64,000 bases of DNA, taken from assembly GCA_026005135.1 (NCBI GenBank), contig BPKM01000001.1:558001-622000 (forward strand), given 5' to 3'. This DNA comes from Leptospiraceae bacterium. Lineage in GTDB: Bacteria > Spirochaetota > Leptospiria > Leptospirales > Leptonemataceae. Shown here in pieces: positions 1-8,482 of the stretch; position 1 is the stretch's first letter, and every line of letters starts with the position of its first letter. The notes beneath the pieces were generated by a model. It was not told the DNA's origin. It did not search any database and saw only the letters and a program-made list of their open reading frames with translations. The position numbers and the translations under genes were made by a program.

Positions 1-2
1 CC

Positions 3-611
3 TGGATAATTCATTTTTTATTTTCTGGAGGTCTTTGGAATTTGCGTTCTACTTATATAACGTTATGGGCATTGCAATTTTATTTATTAGGAATTCCTTT
101 TTATAGTACAAATAAAATATTAACTTCTACGTATTATGCTTATAAAGATACTAAAACACCAGTAAAAATTTTAATTATGATTGTAATAATTAATTTAATG
201 CTTAATGTTATTTTTATACCTTTATTAGAGCATGGAGGTTTAGCATTAAGTACAGCTATATCTGCTTTTTTAAATACTTTATTCTTATTTTATTTTTTAA
301 AAGATAAACCCATCGAAATTCCCTATAAAGAATTCAATTCTTTTTTTAAAAATATTATTATATTGATTATTATAATGATTCTATATTTATTGATTTTAAA
401 ACAATTCTTTTATTTCCCTTATGAAGAATATCGTTTTTCATTGGATTTTTTATTGCATAATGATTTTAATTCTAATTCAATTCCATCACGTTTTATTGCT
501 CTTCAAATTCTAATTTTAGGAATTTCTGGAAGTATATTATTTTATTTTCTATTAGCAAAGTTCCTTTTAACTAAGGAATTTAATGTTATTTTTAGTATTT
601 TAAAAAGGTAA
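3..611 (+). CDS. murJ: Lipid II flippase MurJ (MviN), C-terminal part, cut by window start
   Basis: The frame is open to the left edge, so the 5' part of the gene lies outside the window and the first in-frame start codon here (TTG at 42) is not the real start. The visible ~200 residues are strongly hydrophobic. They carry the MurJ pattern YxLGxPFYSxxKxLxxxYYAxxDTKTPVKI, in which the DTKTPVK stretch follows a transmembrane helix. MurJ flips lipid-linked peptidoglycan precursor across the inner membrane. At least five membrane segments are visible. The last residues are basic (SILKR). No terminator is obvious downstream. Identification is by motif and topology and is fairly sure. Confidence 0.85.
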   Translation, partial: WIIHFLFSGGLWNLRSTYITLWALQFYLLGIPFYSTNKILTSTYYAYKDTKTPVKILIMIVIINLMLNVIFIPLLEHGGLALSTAISAFLNTLFLFYFLKDKPIEIPYKEFNSFFKNIIILIIIMILYLLILKQFFYFPYEEYRFSLDFLLHNDFNSNSIPSRFIALQILILGISGSILFYFLLAKFLLTKEFNVIFSILKR

Positions 612-1077
612 GAGCTTTATTGCTATTTAATATTATTCTATTTCCTTTGTTATGTTTTCTTTTTTTGCCATTATAATTTTTATTGTATGAACTATTGTTA
701 TTTTGTTAAAGATGTTTTAGATATTTTTAATAGTTGATAAAAAATGGTTTCGGATATATTAATATTAAATCAAGAAATTGCTAAATATTTTAAAAAATCA
801 TAATTAAAAATTAATAGATTTTTACAAACTAAATTTAAGTCATTTGTTTTTTATATTAAATTTTATTTTATCTATTATGTTTAAATAAAATTATCAGCAT
901 ATTTTTGTAAAAAACTAATAAAAAATAAAAAATTATTTTAGTTAATAATAGATGATGATTATAAAATTCGCTGACATATTTGTTGTTATTTTTTTTAATA
1001 AAAATTCAAAAAAAACTTGATCATTCTTGTATAGTTGTAAACATAGGTTAGAAATTCAATTATTATAGGGGGTTTTT
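612..1077. other. 466-bp AT-rich intergenic region, no gene seen
   Basis: This stretch between murJ and the aldehyde dehydrogenase gene has stops in all frames and no convincing small gene. It is dominated by A/T runs. Just before 1078 there is a purine-rich GGGGG (about 1069-1073), spaced about 4-5 nt from the ATG, which serves as ribosome binding site for the dehydrogenase. A TTGATC near 1017 is a possible -35 element, but no good -10 lies at 16-18 bp. Confidence 0.6.
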
Positions 1078-2577
1078 ATGACTACCATTATTCAAGAAAA
1101 AACACAAGAAATAATAAATATAAATCCAGCGACGGGGGAAGAGATTAGCAAAGTTCCTATTCTGGATAAAGAGCAAGTAGAAGAGCTTGTATTACGTGCA
1201 AAAAAATATTTTCCGATATGGAGTAAATTAACATTAAAGGAGAGAGCTAGATATTTAAAAAAATTACAAAAACAAATTGTTAAAGATATGGACGAACTTG
1301 TGGATACTATCTGCAAAGAAACAGGAAAAACAGAAATGGATGGAATAGTAGAAATTTTTACTGTTTCTGAGCATTTAAATTATGTTGTTAAAAAAGGTCC
1401 CAAATATTTAAAAGATGAGCCTCGTTCTACTGGAATTTTTGTTCATAAAAAAGCTTATGTTTCTTATCATCCCAAGGGTGTTGTTGGAGTTATAAGTCCA
1501 TGGAATTATCCATTTATATTAACTGCTGGACCTGTTGTACAGGCATTAATGGCTGGTAATACAGTTGTTGTAAAACCATCAGAAGTAACACCTAATACAA
1601 CTTTGAAGTTACGCGAAATAGCAACAAGGGCTGGTATACCAGAAGATGCATTTTTAGTAGCTACTGGAGATGGAAGAACAGGAGCAGCTTTAGTAGAATC
1701 TCTAAATACAGATATGATTTGTTTTACAGGTTCTACTGCAACAGGTAGAAAAATTGCGGAAGTTTGTGGTAGAATGTTAAAACCAGTTATTTTAGAATTA
1801 GGTGGTAAAGATCCTATGATCATTTTCGAAGATGCAAATTTAAAAAGAGCAGCAAAAGCAGCTTTATGGGGTGGAATTTCTAATTCTGGACAAACCTGTA
1901 TTGCTGTAGAAAGAATTATTATACATGAATCTGTTTATAATAAATTTATAGAATTAATAAAACAAGAATTAGAACAAATTAAACAAGGATATTATAAAGA
2001 TGATGTAAGTGTTGGTTCTATGGCTTTTGAAAAACAATTTCAAATTGTTATGGATCATATTAAAGATGCTAAAGAAAAAGGAGCACAAATTATTGCAGGT
2101 GGAGAAAGAAACGAAGCGTTTATGAATGGATTATTTATAAAACCTACAATTATAACAAATGTTAAAGATGATATGAAAGTATGGAAAGATGAAACATTTG
2201 GACCTGTTCTTGCAATTAAAACATTTAAAACAGAAGAAGAAGCAATAGAAATTGCCAATAAAACACCTTATGGTTTAAATGGTTCTGTATGGTCAAAAAA
2301 TAAAAAAAGAGCCCAGAGAGTAGCAAGACAAATTAAAAGTGGAACCATATGTATTAATGATGTATTAATCAACTATATTATTTCGGATCTTCCTTTTGGA
2401 GGGGTTAAAGAAAGTGGTATGGGTAGAGTATATTCAAAAGAAGGATTAAGAGCTTTTACAGATATGCAATCTGTATTAGTGGATCGATTTAATATACCAT
2501 TTGAACTCTGGTGGTTTCCTTATTCTAAAAAAATCAAACAATTATTCAAAACATTTACAAAAATCTTATTTGGTTAA
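1078..2577 (+). CDS. NAD(P)-dependent aldehyde dehydrogenase
   Basis: A full-length ALDH-superfamily enzyme of 499 residues that oxidises an aldehyde to the acid. Visible family landmarks are PWNYPF at about 141-146 with the catalytic Asn, FTGST at 216-220 in the Rossmann NAD site, the general-base Glu in LELGGKDP (E240) and the nucleophile Cys in SGQTC (C274). The substrate cannot be told from sequence. The C-terminus carries an aromatic, basic tail (WWFPYSKKIKQLFK) that looks membrane-associating, as in fatty-aldehyde or class-3-like members. The start is supported by a GGGGG ribosome binding site. It is followed by an intrinsic terminator, so it is probably a single-gene unit. Confidence 0.92.
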   Translation: MTTIIQEKTQEIININPATGEEISKVPILDKEQVEELVLRAKKYFPIWSKLTLKERARYLKKLQKQIVKDMDELVDTICKETGKTEMDGIVEIFTVSEHLNYVVKKGPKYLKDEPRSTGIFVHKKAYVSYHPKGVVGVISPWNYPFILTAGPVVQALMAGNTVVVKPSEVTPNTTLKLREIATRAGIPEDAFLVATGDGRTGAALVESLNTDMICFTGSTATGRKIAEVCGRMLKPVILELGGKDPMIIFEDANLKRAAKAALWGGISNSGQTCIAVERIIIHESVYNKFIELIKQELEQIKQGYYKDDVSVGSMAFEKQFQIVMDHIKDAKEKGAQIIAGGERNEAFMNGLFIKPTIITNVKDDMKVWKDETFGPVLAIKTFKTEEEAIEIANKTPYGLNGSVWSKNKKRAQRVARQIKSGTICINDVLINYIISDLPFGGVKESGMGRVYSKEGLRAFTDMQSVLVDRFNIPFELWWFPYSKKIKQLFKTFTKILFG

Positions 2578-2583
2578 ATTCAT

Positions 2584-2604
2584 AGCCCCTATATGGGGCT
2601 TTTT
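2584..2604 (+). terminator. Intrinsic terminator after aldehyde dehydrogenase
   Basis: Perfect 6-bp stem AGCCCC/GGGGCT (2584-2589 with 2595-2600) with a 5-nt TATAT loop, followed directly by TTTTT. It lies 7 nt after the stop codon. Confidence 0.85.
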
Positions 2605-2730
2605 ATATAGATTTATTAGAAAATCTATTTATATAGAGAAATATAAAAAAAATTCTATTTATTTTTCAATAGAAGTTCCTAATATTCATTTGATTTTATA
2701 ATAAACAAGAATTTTTCTGTATTTAATTCT

Positions 2731-3801
2731 ATGAATCAATTAAAACACTGGATTCCAGAGCATATTCGTAACATGCATGCTTATACACCTGGATTACAAT
2801 TAGATCAAAAAGTTATAAAATTGAATACAAATGAAAATCCCTATCCATTACCAGATTTTATTTTAAAAGAAATGGAAAAAATTATAAGAGAAAATCGATT
2901 TCATCTTTATCCAGATCCTAAATCATCAAATTTAAGAAAAAAAATTGCTCAATTATATCATAAAAGCGAAAATGAAGTTTTAATTGGTAATGGTTCTGAT
3001 GATATTTTATCTATTGTTTTTCGTACATTTTTAATTCCAGAAGAAAAAGTTTTAGTATTGGATCCTTCTTATAGCTTATATCCAGTATTATGTAGTGCAT
3101 TAAATGTTAATGTGATTAAAGTTCCTTTAAAAAAAGATTTTACCGTTGATTTGTCATTGGTGATAGAATATAATAAAAAATATAATCCGAAAATGATAGT
3201 TATTACAAATCCTAATGCACCAACAGGAATTGCATTAACAAAAAAAGATATTTTAGAATTATATCAAAATTTAAATAAACCAGTTTTAATTGACGAAGCT
3301 TATGTTTTTTTTGGAGCAGAAAGTGTAATGGAAGAAGCAGGCTCAGATGATTATCCTATGCTTATGGTTTGTAGTACCTTTTCTAAAGCATTTTCTTTAG
3401 CTGGTTTAAGATTAGGTTGGTTGATTGCTCATCAAAAATGGATAGAAGAATTTGATAAAATAAGAGATTCCTATAATGTAAATTTATTTACCCAAAAAGT
3501 AGGATTGCTAATTTTAGAAAATTATTCTTATTTTAAAAATAATATTAATAAAATTATAGAAATAAGAGATTGGTTTATAGCTCAATTAAAGAAATTGAAT
3601 TTTTTTACATTACCTTCAAAAACGAATTTTATATATACATCTCCACCAGATAAAAATGCAAAAGATTTATATGAATATTTATTATCAAAAAACATTTTAG
3701 TTCGTTATTTTAAAGAAAATCCAGAATATCTAAGAATTACGATTGGTTCAAAAGAACAAATGGAGGTATTACTAGATGTTTTACAGGATAAATATTGTTA
3801 A
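2731..3801 (+). CDS. hisC: Histidinol-phosphate aminotransferase
   Basis: A 356-residue class-II (fold type I) PLP aminotransferase, the HisC step from imidazole acetol-phosphate to histidinol phosphate. Seen: LNTNENPYPLP near the N-terminus, which is the HisC substrate-binding signature; TNPNAPTG at 159-166; DEAY at 188-191; the Schiff-base Lys in STFSKAFSLAGLRLGW (K219); and an arginine near the C-terminus in EYLRITIGS. It ends inside the start of the next gene (26-bp overlap), so the two are probably co-transcribed and translationally coupled. No other histidine genes are nearby. Related enzymes can act on aromatic amino acids, so the exact substrate is slightly open. Confidence 0.9.
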   Translation: MNQLKHWIPEHIRNMHAYTPGLQLDQKVIKLNTNENPYPLPDFILKEMEKIIRENRFHLYPDPKSSNLRKKIAQLYHKSENEVLIGNGSDDILSIVFRTFLIPEEKVLVLDPSYSLYPVLCSALNVNVIKVPLKKDFTVDLSLVIEYNKKYNPKMIVITNPNAPTGIALTKKDILELYQNLNKPVLIDEAYVFFGAESVMEEAGSDDYPMLMVCSTFSKAFSLAGLRLGWLIAHQKWIEEFDKIRDSYNVNLFTQKVGLLILENYSYFKNNINKIIEIRDWFIAQLKKLNFFTLPSKTNFIYTSPPDKNAKDLYEYLLSKNILVRYFKENPEYLRITIGSKEQMEVLLDVLQDKYC

Positions 3802-4375
3802 TGTTTTAGTTTTTATTGCTTTACCTATATGGAGTTTTTCGTATCAAGAATTAAGATTAGAGTCTTATAAAAACATTCTTCCTATAATTGAAGATGGAAC
3901 AATTTATACAAATTTAAAAAAAATAAATAGCAATTTAGGTATTATTACTGTTATTGGAAAGATCGATGCAAATATTGATTATGTATGGAAACTTTTAAAC
4001 AGTGATAATAAACAAATTTATCCAGATATATTAGAAAAACATATATTAGAAAAAAAAGGGAATTTATATGTTAAAAAATCTTTATTAAATTTTCCCTGGC
4101 CATTATCGGATCGATGGACAATTATAAAAGAAATCATTGATCCAGTTAATTATGGTAAAGAATGGATTGAAATTGGTGGAGATATTAAAGTTAATAGAGG
4201 TGCTGTCAGATTGTTTCCTTATAAAAATAATACAACCATTATGGTATTTAAATTAAGTTTTGATCCTGGTCTTTCTTTTATACCAGAGTGGGCAATAGAA
4301 ATGGGAATGAAATCAAAAGCACCATCGATTATAGAAAGAATTAGATATTGTATAAAATACTGTAATATAAAATAA
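3776..4375 (+). CDS. Secreted or periplasmic START/SRPBCC-like lipid-binding protein
   Basis: A 199-residue protein with an N-terminal hydrophobic stretch (about residues 5-22, ending near WSFS) that looks like a signal peptide. The rest resembles START-domain proteins: a hydrophobic cavity strand TVIGKIDANIDYVWKLL, then a PWPLSDRW element, an EIGGDIKVNRGAVRLFPY strand pair and a long C-terminal helix. START domains bind lipids or other hydrophobic ligands. No catalytic function is implied. The ATG lies within the end of hisC. Family call is by pattern and is moderately sure; the ligand is unknown. Confidence 0.6.
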   Translation: MFYRINIVNVLVFIALPIWSFSYQELRLESYKNILPIIEDGTIYTNLKKINSNLGIITVIGKIDANIDYVWKLLNSDNKQIYPDILEKHILEKKGNLYVKKSLLNFPWPLSDRWTIIKEIIDPVNYGKEWIEIGGDIKVNRGAVRLFPYKNNTTIMVFKLSFDPGLSFIPEWAIEMGMKSKAPSIIERIRYCIKYCNIK

Positions 4376-4398
4376 AAAATGCGATCCCTAAGGATCGC
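4374..4398 (-). terminator. Intrinsic terminator for the leftward SQR-like gene
   Basis: Perfect 7-bp stem GCGATCC/GGATCGC (4381-4387, 4392-4398) with a CTAA loop. On the minus strand it is followed by ATTTTTT, so it terminates transcription coming from the flavoprotein gene. The plus-strand side has no good T-run. Confidence 0.8.
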
Positions 4399-4415
4399 AA
4401 AATATTGATTTTAAT

Positions 4416-5315
4416 TTAATCTGCTAAAATAGAAGACATTCCTTTTAAACCCAATTCCATTGTTTTCCAGGCTGCGCCTGCATGGAATGGTTCTGCATGT
4501 CTAAATCTCATTGGTAAGTAAATACCAAGCATTTTTTTTCCAATTCTCCATAAAGGAGATACGCCAACTTTATATTCATCAATACGTTCTGGATCTACTT
4601 CTATAGGTTTTGTGGGATTACCTGTTAATCGTAAAGGGACTTGAGCAAAAGTTGCTTTATCAAATTGTTCCATAACACACATTGAGACTGGATCAAACCC
4701 TTCTTTAAAATCACTATTTAATAAGTCTGCATGGATTTTATTTGCAACTGTATCTGCTTGTAGAAATGCTAAGAATGCTTGTTTTACGGGAAAATCTCCA
4801 GCATCACCTGGTGCGAAAATATTATTATATCCTTTAACACTACGATCATTAAAATTGGTTTGTATAAAACCTCGTTCATCAGTAGGAATATTTTTATAAA
4901 ATACACTAGCTATATAGGGAGGAAAAGAAATCAATACATCATAAGGAATTTCTTCTCCATTTTGATAAATAACTTTGTTTGGTAAAACTTCTTTGACAAT
5001 ATATTCTTTTAGACCTGTAATATTTCTTTCTTTAAATTCTTCTGTTACAACATCATTTAAACGTGGTCCAAATGCCTGTATATAACCAGATTCAAATGTA
5101 GTCCATGTAATATTTACTTTATTTCTTACACCTTGTCTTTTTAAATAAGTATCTACCATCATAACCATTTCGTAAAGTGGACCAGAACATTTATTGTTAG
5201 GTGGAACTACAAATAAAATATCTGTTGTTTTATTATCTTTAGCTCTTTGAATGGTTTTTTGTAAAGATTCGACGTAATTGTAACATTTCTTTTGGTGTCC
5301 ATATTGTATTTGCAT
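4416..5315 (-). CDS. SQR-like FAD/NAD(P) oxidoreductase, C-terminal part (frame-broken)
   Basis: This is the distal frame of a gene that begins at 5673. The true coding region enters this frame near 5260, so the first ~25 residues of the open frame are not real. It has the second Rossmann half: a Cys in NNKCSGPLYE where sulfide:quinone oxidoreductases place a catalytic Cys, the second FAD motif NIFAPGDAGDFPVKQAF, and a Cys in VSMCVMEQ. Deleting one A from the A6 run (5255-5260 on the complement) joins the frames as FTK-TIQRAKDNK, giving a protein of ~420 residues. Sulfide:quinone oxidoreductase feeds sulfide electrons to quinone; other flavoproteins of this family are possible. Confidence 0.75.
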   Translation of the reverse strand: MQIQYGHQKKCYNYVESLQKTIQRAKDNKTTDILFVVPPNNKCSGPLYEMVMMVDTYLKRQGVRNKVNITWTTFESGYIQAFGPRLNDVVTEEFKERNITGLKEYIVKEVLPNKVIYQNGEEIPYDVLISFPPYIASVFYKNIPTDERGFIQTNFNDRSVKGYNNIFAPGDAGDFPVKQAFLAFLQADTVANKIHADLLNSDFKEGFDPVSMCVMEQFDKATFAQVPLRLTGNPTKPIEVDPERIDEYKVGVSPLWRIGKKMLGIYLPMRFRHAEPFHAGAAWKTMELGLKGMSSILAD

Positions 5316-5673
5316 ATTCTTTTAATCCGGGAATTTCTTCTGGTCTCATTGCTGCACCAGTACCCAATATTAAATAATCATAAGATATTTTATGATTATC
5401 AGTTAATAGTAGTGCGGATTCTGGATCAACATCCTGTACTTTATCAATAATAAATTCAATATTATATTTTGGAAGAACTTCTTTTAAAGGAATTTGTAAT
5501 TCCTCTGGCTCTAATCCAAAAGGTATATAAATTGTATTGGGTCTAAATAAAAAATTTTCTTCGTTAGATATAATAGTTATTTTAATTTTATCTTTAAAAT
5601 AATGTCTTAATAAAAAAGCACTTTCCAACCCTGCAAATCCACTTCCTGCAACAACTATATGTTTTTTTTCCAT
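5239..5673 (-). CDS. SQR-like FAD/NAD(P) oxidoreductase, N-terminal part (frame-broken)
   Basis: Proximal part of the same gene. MEKKHIVVAGSGFAGLESA has the GxGxxG FAD-binding motif at the N-terminus, and DYLILGTGAAMRPEEIPG is the conserved ATG-like segment. The start at 5673 is chosen because a GGAGG lies 5 nt upstream; an upstream in-frame TTG at 5685 overlaps that site. After FTK the frame runs into an unrelated NHSKS and a stop, at the A6 homopolymer described for the distal part. Transcription ends at the terminator at 4374-4398. Whether the break is real is open. Confidence 0.75.
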   Translation of the reverse strand: MEKKHIVVAGSGFAGLESAFLLRHYFKDKIKITIISNEENFLFRPNTIYIPFGLEPEELQIPLKEVLPKYNIEFIIDKVQDVDPESALLLTDNHKISYDYLILGTGAAMRPEEIPGLKEYANTIWTPKEMLQLRRIFTKNHSKS

Positions 5674-5820
5674 AAATACCTCCAATATTTAGTTTTGGTG
5701 TATATTTTATATACATATACACCCTATATCTATATAACGATAAATTGAAAAAATTTCAACAATTATTTGTATTTATAATTAAAAAAATAAAATTTTATTA
5801 ATATTGAGTCTTAATCTTAA

Positions 5821-6312
5821 TTATTTTTTCATTTTGGTGATGATATTGGTTGTAGAATAACCCTGGACAAAGGGAAGAATAATAATTTTTCCTCCATAAG
5901 ATTCGATAATTTGTTTTTCTGGTAAATCTTCAATTTTATAATCACCACCTTTTACATGTATATCTGGTTTAATTTTTTTTAAAATTTCTGTTGGAGTATC
6001 TTCTTCGAAGAAAGTAACTATATCAATAAAACATAAAGAAGCTAATAAAAACATTCTATCATTTAAGGTGTTAATAGGACGTTCCTTACCTTTTAAACGT
6101 TTTACTGAATGATCACTATTAACTGCAACGATTAAAATATCTCCCAATTCTTTTGCTCTTGCTAAATAATTAATATGTCCAGTATGTAAAATATCAAAAC
6201 AACCATTCGTGAATACAATTTTTTTCTTTTGCAATTTTAAGGTATTTATTTGATTTAGCAATTCTTCTTCATTAGTTTTTATTTTTTTATAAATATTTTC
6301 TAATATATTCAT
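5821..6312 (-). CDS. rfaE2: ADP-heptose synthase adenylyltransferase (RfaE2 / HldE C-domain type)
   Basis: A 163-residue nucleotidyltransferase. FTNGCFDILHTGHINYL holds the HxGH motif of the cytidylyltransferase-like superfamily. VAVNSDHSVKRLKG, ERPINTLNDR and the C-terminal STTNIITK are typical for RfaE2, which transfers AMP to heptose-1-phosphate to make ADP-heptose for the LPS core. The first ~25 residues form a short helix before the domain. It lies 4 bp after the kinase gene, so the bifunctional HldE of enterobacteria is here two adjacent genes in one operon. Confidence 0.92.
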   Translation of the reverse strand: MNILENIYKKIKTNEEELLNQINTLKLQKKKIVFTNGCFDILHTGHINYLARAKELGDILIVAVNSDHSVKRLKGKERPINTLNDRMFLLASLCFIDIVTFFEEDTPTEILKKIKPDIHVKGGDYKIEDLPEKQIIESYGGKIIILPFVQGYSTTNIITKMKK

Positions 6313-6316
6313 AAAG

Positions 6317-7297
6317 TTAAACTAATAATTCATCTGGCTTAATAGTTGCTGCACCTAATTTTCCTACTACTATACCTGCTGCCTGATTACTTAATAAAGT
6401 AGCATAATCTATATCTGCTCCAGCACAATAAGAGGCAGCTAAGATTGATATAACTGTGTCTCCAGCACCAGTTACATCAAAAACTTCTTGTGCCATTGTG
6501 GGAATATGTAAAGTATTATCATAAGAAATTAAAGTCATACCTTTTTCTCCACGTGTAATTAATACAAAATTACATTGAAGTTGATTTAAAATTTCATATC
6601 CTGCTTCTTCAATATCTTTATTACTTTCATTATTTAATTTTCTACCTAAGAATTTTCCTGCTTCGTGATGGTTTGGAGTAACAATAAAAACATTCTTATA
6701 ATAAGAAAAATGTGTAACCTGTGGATCTACAAAAACTGGAATATTATATTCTTTAGAAAGTAATACAATTTGATGAATTAATTCTGGTATTACAACACCT
6801 TTATCATAATCTGAGATAATGATTCCATTAACATCTTTTATAATTGGTTTAATTTGGTTTAAGATTTTATTTAAAATTTCGTTATCTATAGGTGTTTTAT
6901 CTTCTTTATCTAAACGGCAAACTTGTTGGTGTATTGCAATAATTCTTGTTTTTCTTGTAGTAGGACGTTCTGTTTCAATTAATAAAAATTCTTTTTCATT
7001 TACATTATAATCATAAATTTTTTGTTTTAATACCATGCCTTCTTGATCTTTTCCAATAATCCCACTACAATAGACATTTACTCCTATGGATTTTAAATTA
7101 CATAATACATTTCCAGCACCACCTGGAATATGTTTTCGATAGGTTTCTTCAATTATGGGTACTGGTGCTTCTGGTGAAATTCTTTCTACATTACCAAAGA
7201 TATACTCATCTAACATAAAATCGCCAATAACTAAAATTTTTATATTAGAAAAATTTTGAATGATTTTTTTTGTTTTTTCATTATTGAGTTTTATCAT
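6317..7297 (-). CDS. rfaE1: D-glycero-beta-D-manno-heptose-7-phosphate kinase (RfaE1 / HldE N-domain type)
   Basis: A 326-residue PfkB-family sugar kinase. Visible motifs are VIGDFMLDEYIFG near the start, IPGGAGNVLCNL in the substrate site, IISDYDKGVV, and the catalytic DVTGAGDTVIS near residue 280. It phosphorylates heptose-7-phosphate at C1, the step before the partner adenylyltransferase. The start overlaps the end of the upstream membrane-anchored protein gene by 17 bp, and a weak AAGG sits before the ATG. With RfaE2 it supplies ADP-heptose, which indicates a heptose-containing LPS core. Confidence 0.92.
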   Translation of the reverse strand: MIKLNNEKTKKIIQNFSNIKILVIGDFMLDEYIFGNVERISPEAPVPIIEETYRKHIPGGAGNVLCNLKSIGVNVYCSGIIGKDQEGMVLKQKIYDYNVNEKEFLLIETERPTTRKTRIIAIHQQVCRLDKEDKTPIDNEILNKILNQIKPIIKDVNGIIISDYDKGVVIPELIHQIVLLSKEYNIPVFVDPQVTHFSYYKNVFIVTPNHHEAGKFLGRKLNNESNKDIEEAGYEILNQLQCNFVLITRGEKGMTLISYDNTLHIPTMAQEVFDVTGAGDTVISILAASYCAGADIDYATLLSNQAAGIVVGKLGAATIKPDELLV

Positions 7298-8060
7298 ATA
7301 GGATTACCTTAAAAGAATTTATATCAAATAATTTTTTAGTAGCGATTAAAAATTGGATATCTTTTTGATCAATGATAATATCATTTTCGTTTAGACTTTT
7401 TTCAGTATAGATAACATAGGGTTGATTTATATCTGGATTTTGATAAATAAAAGAATCATTAGAATAATAAATATTTTCTTTTACAGGTAAATATAAGATT
7501 AGTTTTCCTGTGCTTGAAAAAATTTTAAATCTTAATGCAGGTTTAAAATGTTCTTTTGATATATATATAATAATACCATTAAATTGTTTTTCTTGTTTAA
7601 TAGGTGAATAATAAGCGTTTTTTAAATCTTGTATATAATAATTTTGATCATGATTAAAATAATCAAAAAAGGAAAAAGATAATAAATATGTAATTTTATT
7701 TAAATAAACAATCTTTTTCTTAATTTGAATTTTTTCTTTTATATGGTGAAATTTTTTTTGTAAAGCAGGATCATTCTTTAATGATTCTTTTAAAGTTTTT
7801 CCAGATTCTAAATATAAATCCAGTAAAGCAAGCATTAAATGATGATATGCATTTTCAAATGTGATCTTTTCAAGTTTATCTATATCAATATTATTGTTAT
7901 TTAAGGAAGTATATTCAGAATAAATAATACCTTTTGTCCAATTAATAGTAATATAATTTGATTTTTTTTCAATAAGATCAATAGATTGTTCCTGTGTATT
8001 AAGATTATATACAAATAATAAATAAATTACTATGGTTATAAAAAGCAATTTTTTTATCAT
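7281..8060 (-). CDS. Signal-anchored protein of unknown function, weak LPP20/FlgT-like region
   Basis: I do not recognise this 259-residue protein with confidence. It starts with MIKKLLFITIVIYLLFVY, a signal peptide or anchor without a lipobox Cys, so it is probably periplasmic. The segment ITINWTKGIIYSEY, followed by a long helix ENAYHHLMLALLDLYLE, resembles the start of LPP20/FlgT-like domains (xxWxxGxIxAxG followed by a helix). The rest is alternating strand and charged helix. It lies between dinG and the heptose genes in a run with overlaps or very short gaps. A role in the envelope or flagellum is a guess. Confidence 0.5.
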   Translation of the reverse strand: MIKKLLFITIVIYLLFVYNLNTQEQSIDLIEKKSNYITINWTKGIIYSEYTSLNNNNIDIDKLEKITFENAYHHLMLALLDLYLESGKTLKESLKNDPALQKKFHHIKEKIQIKKKIVYLNKITYLLSFSFFDYFNHDQNYYIQDLKNAYYSPIKQEKQFNGIIIYISKEHFKPALRFKIFSSTGKLILYLPVKENIYYSNDSFIYQNPDINQPYVIYTEKSLNENDIIIDQKDIQFLIATKKLFDINSFKVILYDKTQ

Positions 8061-8064
8061 ATCT

Positions 8065-8424
8065 TTAAAATGAATTAGAATTGATTGTAATCATTTCTTT
8101 TTCTGAATTTGGATAATAAACAGAATATTTATTTTTTAATTCTAAAAAGGTATTTATAATATTATAATCAGGTAATGATTTTAATATAAGGTGTCCATAT
8201 TGTTTTGTATAGATTCTAGGGTCTAAAATAGCAATAATACCCTTATCTGTTTCTGTTCGAATTAAGCGTCCCATACCTTGTTTTAATTTAATAATCATTT
8301 CTGGAATCTGTATTGTTAAAAATGGATTTCTTCCCCGATCCTTTTCTATTTCCATTTGAGTTAACTGAACAGGATCCGTTGGAACTGCAAATGGTAATTT
8401 TACAAGTATAACACATTTTAACAT
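8065..8424 (-). CDS. dinG: DinG-family helicase, C-terminal part (frame-broken)
   Basis: Distal frame of the helicase that begins at 10075. The open frame starts at an internal ATG, but homology extends upstream in this frame to about 8490: KGVLFGLESFRQGIDLAGD precedes the ATG. VILVKLPFAVPTDP and KQGMGRLIRTETDKGIIAILDPR are motifs V and VI of the XPD/DinG group, with the arginine finger in QGMGRLIR. The link to the proximal part is one extra A in an A6 run (8489-8494 on the complement). Confidence 0.85.
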   Translation of the reverse strand: MLKCVILVKLPFAVPTDPVQLTQMEIEKDRGRNPFLTIQIPEMIIKLKQGMGRLIRTETDKGIIAILDPRIYTKQYGHLILKSLPDYNIINTFLELKNKYSVYYPNSEKEMITINSNSF

Positions 8425-8482
8425 ATCTCCAGCCAGATCAATTCCCTGGCGAAAGGATTCTAAGCCAAAGAGAACTCCTTTA

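Noticed and set aside
612-1077. A hidden small gene or riboswitch before the aldehyde dehydrogenase
   Set aside because: All frames contain stops and no Shine-Dalgarno-ATG pair or stable GC hairpin is present; only A/T runs.
5239-5315. Two separate overlapping flavoprotein genes
   Set aside because: The open frames overlap by 77 bp, but family sequence is continuous only when one base is removed; the extra residues in both frames are not conserved.
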